Positions 36,447-47,871 of a stretch of 64,000 nucleotides of DNA are shown here, in pieces (within the stretch, counting starts at the first letter, position 1; each line of letters starts with the position of its first letter). The notes under the pieces were generated by a model. That model was not told where the DNA came from and did no database searches. It saw only the letters and a program-made list of their open reading frames with translations. Made by a program: the position numbers and the translations under genes. Source of the DNA: Patiria pectinifera (lineage: Eukaryota; Echinodermata; Asteroidea; Valvatida; Asterinidae). The DNA is taken from NCBI GenBank assembly GCA_029964075.1, contig CM057149.1:23450197-23514196 (forward strand), written 5' to 3'.

Positions 36447-36474
36447 CTGGGCTAGCCTAGGTCATGGGTTACAC

Positions 36475-36594
36475 CTCTATGTTCCGACACCCCTATGTTC
36501 CGACTGCACATATTCCTATTCCTAACCCTAACCCTAACCGGGAGTAACACAATCTAGGTTGTCGGAACATAGGTAGGGGTGTCGGAACATAGAG
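36475..36594. repeat. 120 bp foldback with telomere-like core
   Basis: ctatgttccgac occurs twice in the left arm and gtcggaacatag (once as gtcggaacatagg) twice in the right arm. Between them lies cctaaccctaaccctaacc (36521-36539), a short interstitial telomere-type repeat. It starts 28 bp after the hAT-like element. Confidence 0.7.
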
Positions 36595-37728
36595 CAGTCA
36601 CCAGGTCATGTAGGTCCTAATTTCCAAAGGCAAATGAGGTGACCGGCCGAACACTGCATCGTTTTCTCTTCCAAACATCAACATGATCAATCATGGTTAC
36701 TTTTTGAAGCATAAGTTATTGAACATGTTGAATGGTTTTCCATAGGTCAGTCCATGGAGCTATAGCTCCATGGTCATACTTCCTAGCCACGACACGTCTG
36801 TCTGACTGTTCCCCCTGTGCATGCTGTAGGCTGTACGAGCCTACGCCTCATTTCAACATTGTTGTTCAATCATTTCTTGCAAAGCAAGCACAAGCGCATT
36901 TGGAATGGACGTGGCCCCTCTATTAAATTAAACTAGAAACAACAACATAATCACTGCTTTCCTGTTTTGTACATTAGACTGAACAACTAACCCATTTTGA
37001 TTGCCTGTCCTCTGGTTTGATGGCCAGAGACAACGTGACGGAGCAAGAAATCCGAGATAAATGTAGAAAATCTGGTTGGAATATCGTAGCCGCTGGAAAA
37101 TGGATGACGGAAAGGATTCGCTGGTACTCGTAATATAGCAAGCATCACTGCTTACTGCACGTATCTGTTTCGCAACCAGCGACGATAAGCTGGTTCGGTC
37201 ACGTGACTAAATGCAAACGTGGACGTGTACAAATTAAGGCATGGTAACCCAAGCACGCCTGCTTTCGAAAGCGTTGGTAGAGAGGAAGGGTCTCAGACTT
37301 TTATGTGTCCATTCGCTGCGTGTGATGACATGAAGCAGGTGGTTCCATCCACAGAATAATGACCACTCGTTCATATGAATAAGCATTATGGGGTAGGAAA
37401 CTACCTCCATGGAATAAGTAATTAGCCATCATTCCAAAACCCTTTGACCTGTACAGCTATACAGTGTGAGTCAAAAACACTATGTAAAATTGGCCATAGT
37501 TTTATTCTGCAGCAGTATGGTATGGATAAGATAATTTCATATATATGTACTTTTTAGTGTATAATAGACTCTAATTCCTGCTTCTCAGTCAGGTGACGTC
37601 ACTGGATTAGTTTTCATGCATGACTGCACAGGTGACAATTAAAGGGGTCGGCTGAAATCTGACTTGCACCAACTTTGCATTGAACTGTTTTGTCTTTTTG
37701 TTAGACAATGGTTGCGATCTTTTAAAAC
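36595..37728. other. Noncoding stretch, nothing recognised
   Basis: No exon, RNA or delimited repeat was found. A mariner-like tgtgagtcaaaaacac phrase occurs at about 37465. Confidence 0.3.
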
Positions 37729-37799
37729 GCTCACTGCGATTCGAACTCGGATCACCTGATTAGAAGTCAGGACTTCTTCCAACCAGCCCACGAATGAGC
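37729..37799 (-). tRNA. tRNA-Arg(TCT)-like sequence, probably a pseudogene
   Basis: On the - strand a 7 bp acceptor stem (GCTCATT with AGTGAGC, one G-T pair), a D arm GGGC...GTCC, a perfect anticodon stem CCTGA/TCAGG with loop CTTCTAA (anticodon TCT) and a B box GAGTTCGAATC can be drawn. The T stem has two mismatches and position 8 is C, not T. This points to a decayed tRNA or a SINE head. Confidence 0.45.
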
Positions 37800-38007
37800 T
37801 GTCAACCGTCGATGATTTAAACACTATTATTCCTTGTTTTATAACTTATTCTCTAATTTCCCTGGACATCATGAATATGCATAACGCAGTGAGAGCGCCC
37901 TCTTTTGATATTGTTCGATCTAGTTTTGGAAAAGAAATTCCGCTTCCCGGCCCACCGCCCTAGGCCCTGTTTGCAGGGCTAGGGCGGGGGTACGGGCGAA
38001 GCGCTAT

Positions 38008-39773
38008 GGTAGCAGACCAGTAAATAAACTTCCATAGACCCCAATGGTAAATGCTCCCACTTCAAAAATTCGGGAAAAATACTCACAACTCTCCAAGGTG
38101 TTCGAGACACACATCAAATTAAAGCTTATTTCATCATCTTTCAATTTCTGTTCAATTTACGGGGGGTCAACTGATGACTTTTAGGAGAAATTTCCATCTG
38201 AAGACGATCACCCCTGAAAATAGTCCTGAAGCCCATCGCCATTTTGAAAAACGATGCCTACACTCCATTGCAAAGTAGAGCGCTTTTAGGGTCCAAATTA
38301 CATCAAAATTACACAGAACTGCAAGCTCCAAGTCCTGTGCACGGTTTCCACCCATATTTTTAACAAACCCTCAAGTTCATGGCCCACAGCATGCTCAAAT
38401 ACCGAAGATTTTGAGGGCATGCAAATCGTGATTTGGCCGGCGCAGGCAATTTCGGACCGATTTACTGGTCTGCACCCTATAGAGAAGCGAGGTTTTGAAA
38501 AATTTCTCCAAACCACTTGTACGGCACGAGGAAGGATGGATGACTCACATTTCATCAAAAAATTGCTAGAAAAAAAATCTCTGACTGCGATTTCTGGCCT
38601 GAAAATAAGCCCTCTTTTTGCGGCTACCTTACTGTAGGGCGCCCCCATGGGAGTTAATTTGTTTTTTGATCCTTCCGACACTAATGTAACCTTTATACAC
38701 TTGTTCGCTCGAAATTGCTGTGATCGGAGGACGGTCCATCGGCCCTATTCAGATTTTGGGCGCATTTGTTGCGGAACCGCCATTGGTGACCCCTTTTGAA
38801 ACGCTGCCCCCCCCCCAGGTTCCGCCCCCTGAAAAAAAACCACTCCGCAAACATTTTGACAACAAACGGTGGACGGCGCCATTTTGAAACTACAGAGAAG
38901 CGAGGTTTTGAAAAATTTCTCCAAACCACTTGTACGGCACGAGGAAGGATGGATGACTCACATTTCATCAAAAAATTGCTAGAAAAAAAATCTCTGACTG
39001 CGATTTCTGGCCTGAAAATAAGCCCTCTTTTTGCGGCTACCTTACTGTAGGGCGCCCCCAACGGGCGTTAATTGCGTTTTTGCTCCTTCCGACCCCTAAT
39101 TATCCCCCCCCCCTTGTTCGCTCGAAATTGCTGTGATCGGAGGACGGTCCATCGGCCCTATTCAGATTTTGGGCGCATTTGTTGCGGAACCGCCATTGGT
39201 GACCCCTTTTGAAACGCTGCCCCCCCCAGGTTCCGCCCCCTGAAAAAAACCACTCCGCAAACATTTTGACAACAAACGGTGGACGGCGCCATTTTGAAAC
39301 TACAGGTAGCAGACCAGTAAATAAACTTCCATAGACCCCAATGGTAAATGCTCCCACTTCAAAAATTCGGGAAAAATACTCACAACTCTCCAAGGTGTTC
39401 GAGACACACATCAAATTAAAGCTTATTTCATCATCTTTCAATTTCTGTTCAATTTACGGGGGGTCAACTGATGACTTTTAGGAGAAATTTCCATCTGAAG
39501 ACGATCACCCCTGAAAATAGTCCTGAAGCCCATCGCCATTTTGAAAAACGATGCCTACACTCCATTGCAAAGTAGAGCGCTTTTAGGGTCCAAATTACAT
39601 CAAAATTACACAGAACTGCAAGCTCCAAGTCCTGTGCACGGTTTCCACCCATATTTTTAACAAACCCTCAAGTTCATGGCCCACAGCATGCTCAAATACC
39701 GAAGATTTTGAGGGCATGCAAATCGTGATTTGGCCGGCGCAGGCAATTTCGGACCGATTTACTGGTCTGCACC
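38008..39773. repeat. Nested direct repeat A-BC-BC-A
   Basis: A is 469 bp and appears identical at 38008-38476 and 39305-39773. Its ends gcagaccagtaaat and atttactggtctgc are inverted repeats. Between the A copies lie two tandem copies of a 410-413 bp unit starting gagaagcgaggttttg (38482 and 38895). The first A is flanked by ctat on both sides. It could be two insertions of one inverted-repeat element around a tandem duplication, or an assembly effect; no coding capacity. Confidence 0.85.
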
Positions 39774-39781
39774 CCTATGAT

Positions 39782-40995
39782 CATAGACATAAAGAACCTA
39801 TAGACGGACAGCGCCTATGGAAATCAACGTCAGGGTACCGTAATTTTGACGGCGCCCGATTAGGTATGAAACCATGGGCGGAAGTTTTGAATAAATGTGC
39901 ATGACTCTATGGAATAACAGCGGAAGGAATGATACAAATCGACAATTTCGGTTGAAAACGCATAGATGGTGACTGAAAACCCTGTGAAACGTTCACTTCA
40001 TAATGCTGTACAGCTATGTATTTGTGTGTGTTATTTCAAAATAAATTAATTAGGCCTACAACCGCCGCGAAACGCGGCATGCTAGGTGCTGGGTGCAACT
40101 TGAGCCGTAAACTATACGGTGGGCCCTAAATATTGAATAACTATTGCCGGCTTAGAGTAGGTTTAATATAATAGTATTAAAGTTCATTTAATTAGGTGAT
40201 TTAACTATTTGTTCATGTTTGCTTCATTAGATTCTTCTTAGCGTAGGTTAAACTTCTATTGAGATAATTTGGTTAATTTAAATAGATTTGGTTGATTATA
40301 AGTTCTATACTTCAAGCTTTGACTTTTCTGCATTTAATTCATTGATCCATTTGCTTTACCTAAGGTTAGTTTTATACTCATCTCTGGTATTGATCTACAC
40401 TATTTATTGGGTTACTATCGCCTCATTCTATAAATAATATTCGTAAGGATTTGTGTACATAATATTTGTAAAGATTATTCGTAGCCTATAAATATACAGT
40501 TTGTGCATATTAAATAATTTGTAAATATACAGAACGTCTCAGAAGATTATTATTGGTGTTTGCACGAAGTTGTGGGTGGGAAAACCAGTCCCGAAAATTC
40601 CACTGCACTAATTTCTGGGGGCAGTTGTGACATGCCTAACCCGTCAGGCACATGTATTTTTTAAAATTTGTACTAAGGGAGCCCAGTCAAAGAAGGAGGG
40701 GGGGGGTGGATTTCTGACCCCCTCTGGATCTGCGCCTGGTTGCTACGTACAAACTCTGTGTTATTGCGTACACATTTGGAAAGGTATGTACAAATGTAAC
40801 TAGTTTTAGAATTTAAGGTCCAAAAATCGCACTGTGACGTTCTGCTTGGAGGACCTCACCAGACAGCCGCGTATTGTGTGCGCTTTATGTGTGACGTGCC
40901 GAACAAGTTTGCCCATGATTTTTAAAAATGGCGGCTTCACTGAAATTACGGTCTTGCGCCCCCTGTTGTCCGTCTATAGGTTCTTTATGTCTATG
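39782..40995. mobile_element. hAT-like element, 1.21 kb
   Basis: 29 bp perfect terminal repeats begin catagacataaagaaccta and continue tagacggaca. Flanks cctatgat (39774-39781) and gctatgat (40996-41003) agree at seven of eight bases, fitting an aged 8 bp duplication. The interior is AT-rich and has no recognised transposase. Confidence 0.8.
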
Positions 40996-41003
40996 GCTAT
41001 GAT

Positions 41004-42480
41004 GCACATCATGAACAGCGCCCCCTGGTGTAATGTGGTGTCCTGGTTGATACTGTTTTCGTCTACGTTTTAATCCTAAAACTTAGGGCCGGGGCGGAAT
41101 CCGCCCCTCAACTTTTTTCCGCGATACCCTTGGAAAAAATTTTTTCGCGACCCGAGCTTTCCTGACTTTTTAGCCTCGAGTCTTGCGCATCTTTTGATAC
41201 CGAAGCCATAAAATTCGGAACACGGGTTGTCGCGCAGCGAATAAAATTCCCGGCCCTACGCGCCCTGAAAACTGAATTTCCCCATTTACGTAGCGTACAC
41301 AAAGTCAGAATGCAGAAGCAAATTATTTTTGCCAATGTTCTGTCCGGCGGGCCTTTCTCTACATATGTACGATCTGCATTTTGTTCGTTGTTGGCTGGAA
41401 ATTAAGCTTGCGAGAGGTTGGGGGAGGGGGCTACATAAACAATCTTTACTAATTGTTTTTTAACTCTGCACATGATGTCCACATCTTTGGACCAGTTTTG
41501 GATATCCAGTGCTCTCCAGCAAAAAGAAAAGGGCAATTTTAGGCCCAAATAATGAAGAACGTAAATCGGCAAATTGTGTTTCAACACCATAGAGCAGAGT
41601 AAACAAAGTAAACTTTACGAAAATCTGTAACATCTCAATTAACGTGCAGACCCATCCCCCAGCTCCTGAATTGTGATTCTTGAACTACATTATATTTCTC
41701 CCTCGATTTGATTTACTAACATAAAAATTGCCCCCCCCCCCATTATATTTAAAAGCGCTAATTGAGCCTTTATGTTGACTGTGGCTGTAGCTAACACACA
41801 CCCTATTTGGGGAGAGGTCATACTGTATAACTGGCGGCGATGTGTAATTCTTTACAGACCAGTTTTAGGAGCATTTTTTTTCTCTCAGATGTGACGTGGA
41901 TGTAGTCATGACAACACCATCACTATATTTAATGACATTCCAACAACTGAAATCCACAAAAATAAACTAACAATATTTTTATTTTGTAAATTAAGAAATA
42001 ACATGCCTAAATATTCAAAATGGTGAACGGTCGTCATTTTGGTGAACGGTACGTCAAAGCCGTAGATCAAACTCCTGTTGTCAATTGTAAGAAGAAATTA
42101 AGCTTACTTTATGCCGTTATTGCAAAACTGTGCGAAATACTCAGAGTAAATTCAAATGGCGTTGATACTGGAATGTCAGTGTTAATCGTTTTCATGTAGT
42201 GAATTTGAGCGGCAGCAGGACTTGAGTTAAGACATTTTTCTAAATTATTCACACAAATGAATTGCCATATGAATTGCCAAAACTGCAGTGCAAGCGGTAG
42301 TACAAATTATCTATCACTGCACACGAAGGGAAAAAAACCCAGGTATTATCATATACGACCGTAGGAAAAACACATTGATGGTGAATATTTAAAACCATCC
42401 CTTCTTTAGATGTATTGACGACCGGGCATTGTGTTTACAAAGGTCTCAGCTCTTGACGTACGTACAGCTTAAGAGCAAAC
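41004..42480. other. Noncoding stretch before the receptor array
   Basis: Contains a small palindrome ggggcggaatccgcccc at 41091-41107 and C-runs. From about 42240 it begins to resemble the upstream parts of the other receptor units (for example near 59890). No gene. Confidence 0.4.
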
Positions 42481-42497
42481 TAACCATGATAATGCGT

Positions 42498-42552
42498 CAG
42501 GCAGGGATGCTTACAAATCTCATTAGCGTTAGCATTACTCTCCTACTAGGTA
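42498..42552 (+). promoter_or_regulatory. Conserved distal block, receptor unit 1
   Basis: Reads caggcagggatgcttacaaa then tctcattagcgttagcatta. The same block lies at 47302, 54135 and 60103, about 450-560 bp before each receptor ATG. It contains ATTA homeodomain-type cores. Conservation may reflect recent duplication only. Confidence 0.4.
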
Positions 42553-42726
42553 ATGATTACTATGTGGATGCGATAAAAATGTGAACCCACCTTTTGCAAT
42601 CGATCGTATACGATAGAGTGAGTTGAATTGAACCATGACGTGGAATTGAATAGGTTTTTTTAAGTGAATGGAGAAGGAACAAGAGAGTGTCCTCAATCAA
42701 AATGAAGACAGAAAAGTCATCAGTGA

Positions 42727-42780
42727 CGCGCGCGGTGATGGAGGGACTATCATCAAAGCTTGTCTTTTAAAACTGGCATT
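42727..42780 (+). promoter_or_regulatory. Conserved proximal block, receptor unit 1
   Basis: gcgcgcggtgatggagggac and the following cttgtctttt correspond to 47501-47555, 54333-54390 and 60325-60380. The other three copies contain attaatc, a possible paired-type homeodomain site, which is changed here. Confidence 0.35.
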
Positions 42781-42990
42781 GTTCTAAAAGTATTCATGTC
42801 ATCCAAGCGTGCAATCCGCGATTAAGAAACAACACATACACTACAGTCGAGTGCAGATTATGCCTATACGGTTGTGGACGGTGTTCCTATAGTTGAACAG
42901 TACTCGATCGTTTTATTCGAGTCTCGGTTCTTCTGAAGAATGTGAGCAAATGTCGTTAACAGTCAGTAAGGTGCCAGAGGGAAAGTAAAA

Positions 42991-44124
42991 ATGGAGGAAT
43001 CGGGGAATTTCAGCGGGCAGACTTACACTAGCGGCAATTCAGAGTTATCTACTGGAGAGAAGATCACTTGTATTGGACTGAATGTGATACTGATGGTTCT
43101 GATAGTCGTGGGGAATGGCCTACTCCTGTTTGCAATAATTAAGGCCAAGGAGTTGAAGAGAAGCAGCCGCATCTTTCTGGTTTCGCTGACTGTGGCCGAC
43201 CTTTTCGTCGGTCTTGTTGTCATCCCAGTGCGGGTGGTACCGCAGATCATTGGCATCTCAATCGGCAGCACCTGGTTTCTATCTGACCGGTTCTGCGAGA
43301 CGTTATTCTTTCTAGAAATCTTCGCCATTGGAGCTTCAGTTCTAGCAATACTGGCCCTGAGCATTGAGAGGTATCTGGCCGTGGAGATGCCGCTGAGGTT
43401 CCGCTCCATGCTGACTTCTTGTCGAGCGTTCACCGTGGTTGCTTGCTCCTGGCTCGCAAGCCTCTGCACGGCGTCCATCTTCGTCATCCTCTCGGTGGTC
43501 AACGAGGATAGATTTTTTTTAGTTTTTGACGGATCTTCGTCGCTGTGTGTCATCAAAGGCCTGAATTGGGTGACCCGTTTCATGTTTCTGAGCCTCATCG
43601 TTGTGTTTTTACTCGTACCGTTTTGCGTCACTTTTCTCGCTTCGATTCGCATTCTGCATATCGTGAAGAATCACACCGGGTTTCAGAAACAGGCTCCCAA
43701 CCCGTCCGACTGCAATTCCGCGTGCAGACAGACCTCATCGGCGAGCGGAGCCAAACGGTTTCCCCAGGCCCAACGGACTGGTAATGGAGCTTGCCGTGGA
43801 CTCTGCAAGCGTTTCCTTGACAATAAGAAAGCCTTGGTCACCGTTCTTATTGTCGCACTTTCCTATTCAGCCTCCAGTGTACCGTCTGTCATTTGTGTGT
43901 TGTACATGGAGTTTTTTTCCTACAGTGTTGACCAATTCCTCGTTGAACTAGCCAAGTTGTCATTGTTTACCAGCTGTTTCATCAATGTCATCGTTTACAC
44001 AGTACGAAACAGGGCGTTCAGGGGGTCGGCCAAGCGTCTACTTTTCCGACTGTTCCCTGTCAGATTACGTTGTAACACTGTTAGACGGCACCCAGTCAGA
44101 TCGCAAGCCGACAACCTGAGCTGA
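42991..44124 (+). CDS. Rhodopsin-class GPCR, receptor 1, 377 residues, intronless
   Basis: Seven-TM receptor without introns. The short N-terminus has a glycosylation site (N6-F-S). Landmarks: N42 (1.50), SLTVAD with D70 (2.50), C102 (3.25), E109 at 3.32, ERY 126-128 (3.49-3.51), W154 (4.50), C186 in loop 2, P210 (5.50). TM6 reads SYSASSVP, so the usual W before P is Ser; TM7 reads NVIVY instead of NPxxY. Loop 3 has a basic Cys-rich CRGLCKRFL. The TM2 motif recalls amine receptors, but Glu replaces the amine-binding Asp. Start ATG 42991 is shared by all four paralogs (MEESGNF/Y). Ligand unknown; a chemosensory role is inferred from the tandem intronless arrangement. Confidence 0.9.
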   Translation: MEESGNFSGQTYTSGNSELSTGEKITCIGLNVILMVLIVVGNGLLLFAIIKAKELKRSSRIFLVSLTVADLFVGLVVIPVRVVPQIIGISIGSTWFLSDRFCETLFFLEIFAIGASVLAILALSIERYLAVEMPLRFRSMLTSCRAFTVVACSWLASLCTASIFVILSVVNEDRFFLVFDGSSSLCVIKGLNWVTRFMFLSLIVVFLLVPFCVTFLASIRILHIVKNHTGFQKQAPNPSDCNSACRQTSSASGAKRFPQAQRTGNGACRGLCKRFLDNKKALVTVLIVALSYSASSVPSVICVLYMEFFSYSVDQFLVELAKLSLFTSCFINVIVYTVRNRAFRGSAKRLLFRLFPVRLRCNTVRRHPVRSQADNLS

Positions 44125-44389
44125 ATGTAAGTGCCTTTACCCAAGATACGTACTTGTAGTTCGCAACAGCATTTCTTTGCATTGTACAGCCAAGAGACAC
44201 TTGGGAGTAGTGAGCACTGACTCAATGATTTTCGAAACTAGGAGCTATGGAACTCAGTCTGTGTTGGCTACACTTGCTGTATTACGAGATTTTCTGAAAT
44301 TACATGTAATTTAGCCCCAAAACGCGAGCTACCGTTGGTCGAAACTCCCCACTGCGTTTGAACAAATACTTTCAGAAGGTTGTTACAGA

Positions 44390-45390
44390 ACCTGAATATC
44401 GTGGCGTCGCTGATGTCATACCAGGATAATTCACCAGTGGAGCAGGACTATGGGCAGGGACAGAGAAGTCAATACAGCCATGCAGTCGACCCATGACCAG
44501 GAAAGTATTGAGTGACTTGGTATCGCTGGAGCGATTTTGAGAGGGGGGGCAGACAAAGTGCCTTGCGACGATGAACAATCTGTCGGGTCCTTCATACAAG
44601 ACAAATGATACTGCCAAAGGCACAACAACCGTCACATAACCAGTGGCGTAGCTCGCATTTTTTTTCTCAGTTTCAGCCCCATAATGCCTCGCTATATCCA
44701 TTGACATAAGAAATCGGCTAACAGTTTGGCTAATTGAAAAAAATACAACTTACACAAATCCTTTCTGGTTTGGGAACGAAAAGGGGCATTATCAGGATTT
44801 TGGTGGGAGGGGGCACCTAGGTGGGTACGGAAAATGTGTGTGTGTGTGGGGGGGGGGACTTTCCTCCAGGCCCAACGTGGCTACTCCACTGATAATAACA
44901 TCAGCAGGATGGAAGGTTCTTTTTGGAAGGACTGATTCCCGTAAGGCACCAATGCCATTCAGATTGGACCAGACGATGTTACGCCCTATACGCGCGGTCA
45001 GCAGAGACGGGTACCGAAGATGCTTCTCCAGGGCAATATAGCAGTCACAGATCAGAGTCATGAGTGACATGAAGGACCCACCATCGAAGAGAATTCCTCC
45101 CATGAAATGGGCCTTACAGAACCCCTCTGCAATGTCGACAGGCACCAAAACTACGGCTTCCGTGAGCAGAAGGGACCCGCTTGAGAACAACCCTTCTCAC
45201 AGGTCCGCAGAGATCAGGGACACGATCAACACGCGGCTCATCTGACGGGATCCTCGGGTGACGGAAAAGAAACAGAAGACGTTCCTGCACCTGCTCAGGA
45301 TGGTGCAGACAACGACTGACAGTGAGGAGATGCGGAGAACGTCAAACTATGGACGGGATGACTTGTAGTCCAGCCCGTCCACTAACAGTT
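44390..45390 (-). pseudogene. Decayed GPCR facing receptor 1
   Basis: Fragments on the - strand read as TM1-TM2 (SRVLIVSLISADL), a long TM2-TM3 stretch (FMGGILFDGGSFMSLMTLIC), an ECL/ICL2-like DCYIALEKHLRYPSLLTAR, TM5 (YVTVVVPLAVSFVLYEG) and TM6-like KSLNTFLVMGRLHGC. Stops and frame changes break it, including a stop directly after SADL. It is not a copy of the + receptors; its closest relatives are the - strand copies in units 2-4. A small element interrupts it at 44641-44891. Confidence 0.7.
44641..44891. mobile_element. Small inverted-repeat insertion in pseudogene 1
   Basis: Ends cagtggcgtagctcgc and gtggctactccactg are inverted repeats. The corresponding site is empty in unit 2. The interior has a TG run and a G-run near 44836-44858. 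The left end equals the 17 bp relic at 62174 in unit 4, so one hAT-like family hit two units. Confidence 0.65.
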
Positions 45391-45399
45391 TTCCACCGA

Positions 45400-45852
45400 A
45401 ACGCGCACTTACCCAATGTATTGATATTCATTTGTTTTATTTGATTTTTGTCAAACGTCTTTAAAAAAATTTCGATGGATTTCAATTTTCGATGCTACTT
45501 TGAACCTTGGTATGCATTAATGTGTCGTCATTACAAATAACAAAAATGGAAATCTGAAAATTTTATCGGATATTCGTCATAATAATTATACAAAGGAAGT
45601 ACATGTACAAATCTTTTTTTTTTCTAGTATAGATACCTTTCGATGATGAAGATGCTTTGTTTTGGGCAAAGTTTGTTGTCAATTTTCATTGAAACAAAGT
45701 TTACTCGATGCAGTCACTACAACATAGCGTTTCAGTGTTTTGTATAATTTTAATTCTTTGCATGTAACTGGCTTCCATCGTGCCCAAAACAGGAAGCTTG
45801 GATGAGCTAACTCTTAACTCTAATTTCTTCGACCTCTCATTGGATAGAATTT
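45400..45852. other. Distal flank of receptor unit 1
   Basis: Shares gatacctttcgatga and surrounding A/T-rich text with 50780, 59390 and, in part, the end of the window, so it belongs to the duplicated unit. No gene. Confidence 0.55.
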
Positions 45853-46416
45853 GTTAAAGCCAGAGTCCATCATTATTTTGCAGCCATCCGAAAAGTGACT
45901 GGCGTAATTATTGTTGAAAAACATACTTGGTTGAAAGATAGTAAGGGGACTGAAACTCCCTGTAAAATTATTCTTTCTGGCAAGCTGTCATTTTGAAGTA
46001 ATCAATGAAAGAAGGCCTTTCCAACGATGCGTCTTAAGACGCACCGTAGGAAAATTTAAATTTGTAGTGTGTTTTGTTATATTTGGCGAAGCGCGCGCAA
46101 GCATTGGCACGACGCACACGCGCGTGCGGTTTGCTAAAATTCGTCGGATCAGTGCGCGACATCGGGTAGCCTGCAGCTGCAACCGGCTCAGTGAGAACGT
46201 GTCTCAGACGCTGAATTCAGGCCCAATTCAAAACATGATTCAGCAACTTTTAAATTGAAATTTAGATCCGAGAATGCTGTTTTTCTCGGAATATACAGCT
46301 GAAGCTGAGCTGAAATTTCATCAGGTTAGTTGTTCAGTATCGTTCATTAGATTTTGATCACTTTTGTTGCTTCAAACAAAATGCACAAATTACAAATGAT
46401 GAACTATACCTTTAAC
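45853..46416 (+). mobile_element. TTAA-flanked element, 0.56 kb, complete
   Basis: Ends gttaaagccagagtccatca and tgatgaactatacctttaac are imperfect inverted repeats with TTAA at both ends. A truncated copy lies at 29320-29654. The interior has ggcgaagcgcgcgcaagcat and an imperfect repeat near gctgaagctgagctgaa. Kolobok or piggyBac type by its TTAA only. Confidence 0.65.
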
Positions 46417-47301
46417 AATAAAATGGGTGAACAGTACTGTGTGCCCATGACACGAGCATGCTGAATGTACCTCCATTGATGAAGGCAGTAAGCTGCCCAC
46501 ACGGCTTTGCAATGTCTGCGGTTTCTTCACAACATTTTGTAAATGCCCATTCCCAGCCCCCTGTAAGGGCGCTGGGTACGAGCGGAGTCACTGGCGGCAA
46601 TATTGAACTCACATAATTAATTGGGAAAGATAATCTTGTTCCAAGTTCAAAAGTTTCCATACGTTTTGATGATTTTTTTAGGTGAGGTATAGCGCCCCTG
46701 TTACCTAACTGGAATAGGGCAGTATCCTGAAACATTCCTGTGTTTAAATGCGTTTTTGTTGACATTCGGATATGTGCAGGAAAGCTCGGGTCTTTCAGGG
46801 TATGAAAGTGTTTTATTTGCATTTAACACAAAAATAAATGAGAGCCTAAGAAAAGAAAAGGACAGTATAAATACACTTTTCATCATAGTCTAAGAGAGGA
46901 CTCAGATCGTCAACTCAAAAACGTTTACAGTAAAGACAATTGTCATGTATTTTGACATCCCTTTGGAAGATGAATAGTTTTGTTGATACTTCTGTCTAAG
47001 CCGGGCACTTAATCACTAAAAGCTGACTGAGTCCCCTGTCAACAGGGAAGCATTTCTTTGTCACCCAGCATTAAGCAACACATCCGTGACGGTTATTTTG
47101 ATCAAGAGCTGATGTAATGCTTCCACAATTTCTTGGGCATTCGTGAGCATGCAGTAATTGTGTGCTCGGATTTGTCTAAAATTTAATGTCGACTACAACT
47201 GTATATAATGATGGATGTATTGTTAGCCGGCCACTGTGTTTACATAATGTGTATATAGGTCTCAGCTTCGTACTGCTTACTAGCAAAATAACCCGTTGCA
47301 C
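46417..47301. other. Spacer between receptor units 1 and 2
   Basis: 46575-46720 matches 51125-51260, and 46865-47040 matches 52895-53080, so the duplicated block includes the spacer. No coding sequence is seen. Confidence 0.6.
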
Positions 47302-47360
47302 CAGGCAGGGATGCTTACGAGTCTCATTATCGTTGACATTAATCTTCTACGAAGCACTAA
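47302..47360 (+). promoter_or_regulatory. Conserved distal block, receptor unit 2
   Basis: ccaggcagggatgcttacga, gtctcattatcgttgacatt and aatcttctac align with the blocks of the other units. Confidence 0.4.
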
Positions 47361-47500
47361 TTACTGTTTTGAGCCCGTTTTCTGTCACCGATCGTTTTAA
47401 GCATGAGCGAGTTTGATAGAACAGTGGCGTAGGCTTTTTAATTACCTCAACGTAGGAGAAGTAAGAAAATTTCAAAATGAAGTAAAAAAAGTCATTAGGG

Positions 47501-47555
47501 ACGCGCATGTGGTGAAGGAGGGACAATGATTAATCTTGTCTTTTAGGACAGGCAT
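47501..47555 (+). promoter_or_regulatory. Conserved proximal block, receptor unit 2
   Basis: acgcgcatgtggtgaaggag followed by ggacaatgattaatcttgtc. The attaatc core is shared with units 3 and 4. Confidence 0.4.
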
Positions 47556-47871
47556 TTTCTTTGTCTTTTAATATGACTTGAATGGTTGACAGAACGGTAG
47601 TCGTGAACGGTTAGGCAGCAAAACGTTAACAACGGCGAACAGATATAACACGCATTACATCAACCGCTAGAAGCATACGTTTCATCCAAGTTTGAAAGCA
47701 GTACTTTAGAAACAACACACTTCGGTCGAGTGCAGATAAATCCAACTATTGTGTACAGTGTTCTTTTAGGTGAACAGTACTCTATCGTAATGTTCGAGTG
47801 TGAGGTTCTTTGAACGCACGTAACAGAGCGTATGTCGTTAACAGTCAGAAAGGTGCCGATGGTAAGTGAAA

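Noticed and set aside
36521-36539. True telomere or chromosome end
   Set aside because: Only about three repeat units, inside a foldback, with unique DNA on both sides.
38008-39773. Direct repeats as the ends of an LTR-type element
   Set aside because: The repeats have inverted ends without the usual TG...CA form, the inner part is a short tandem pair, and no element-typical coding parts are seen.
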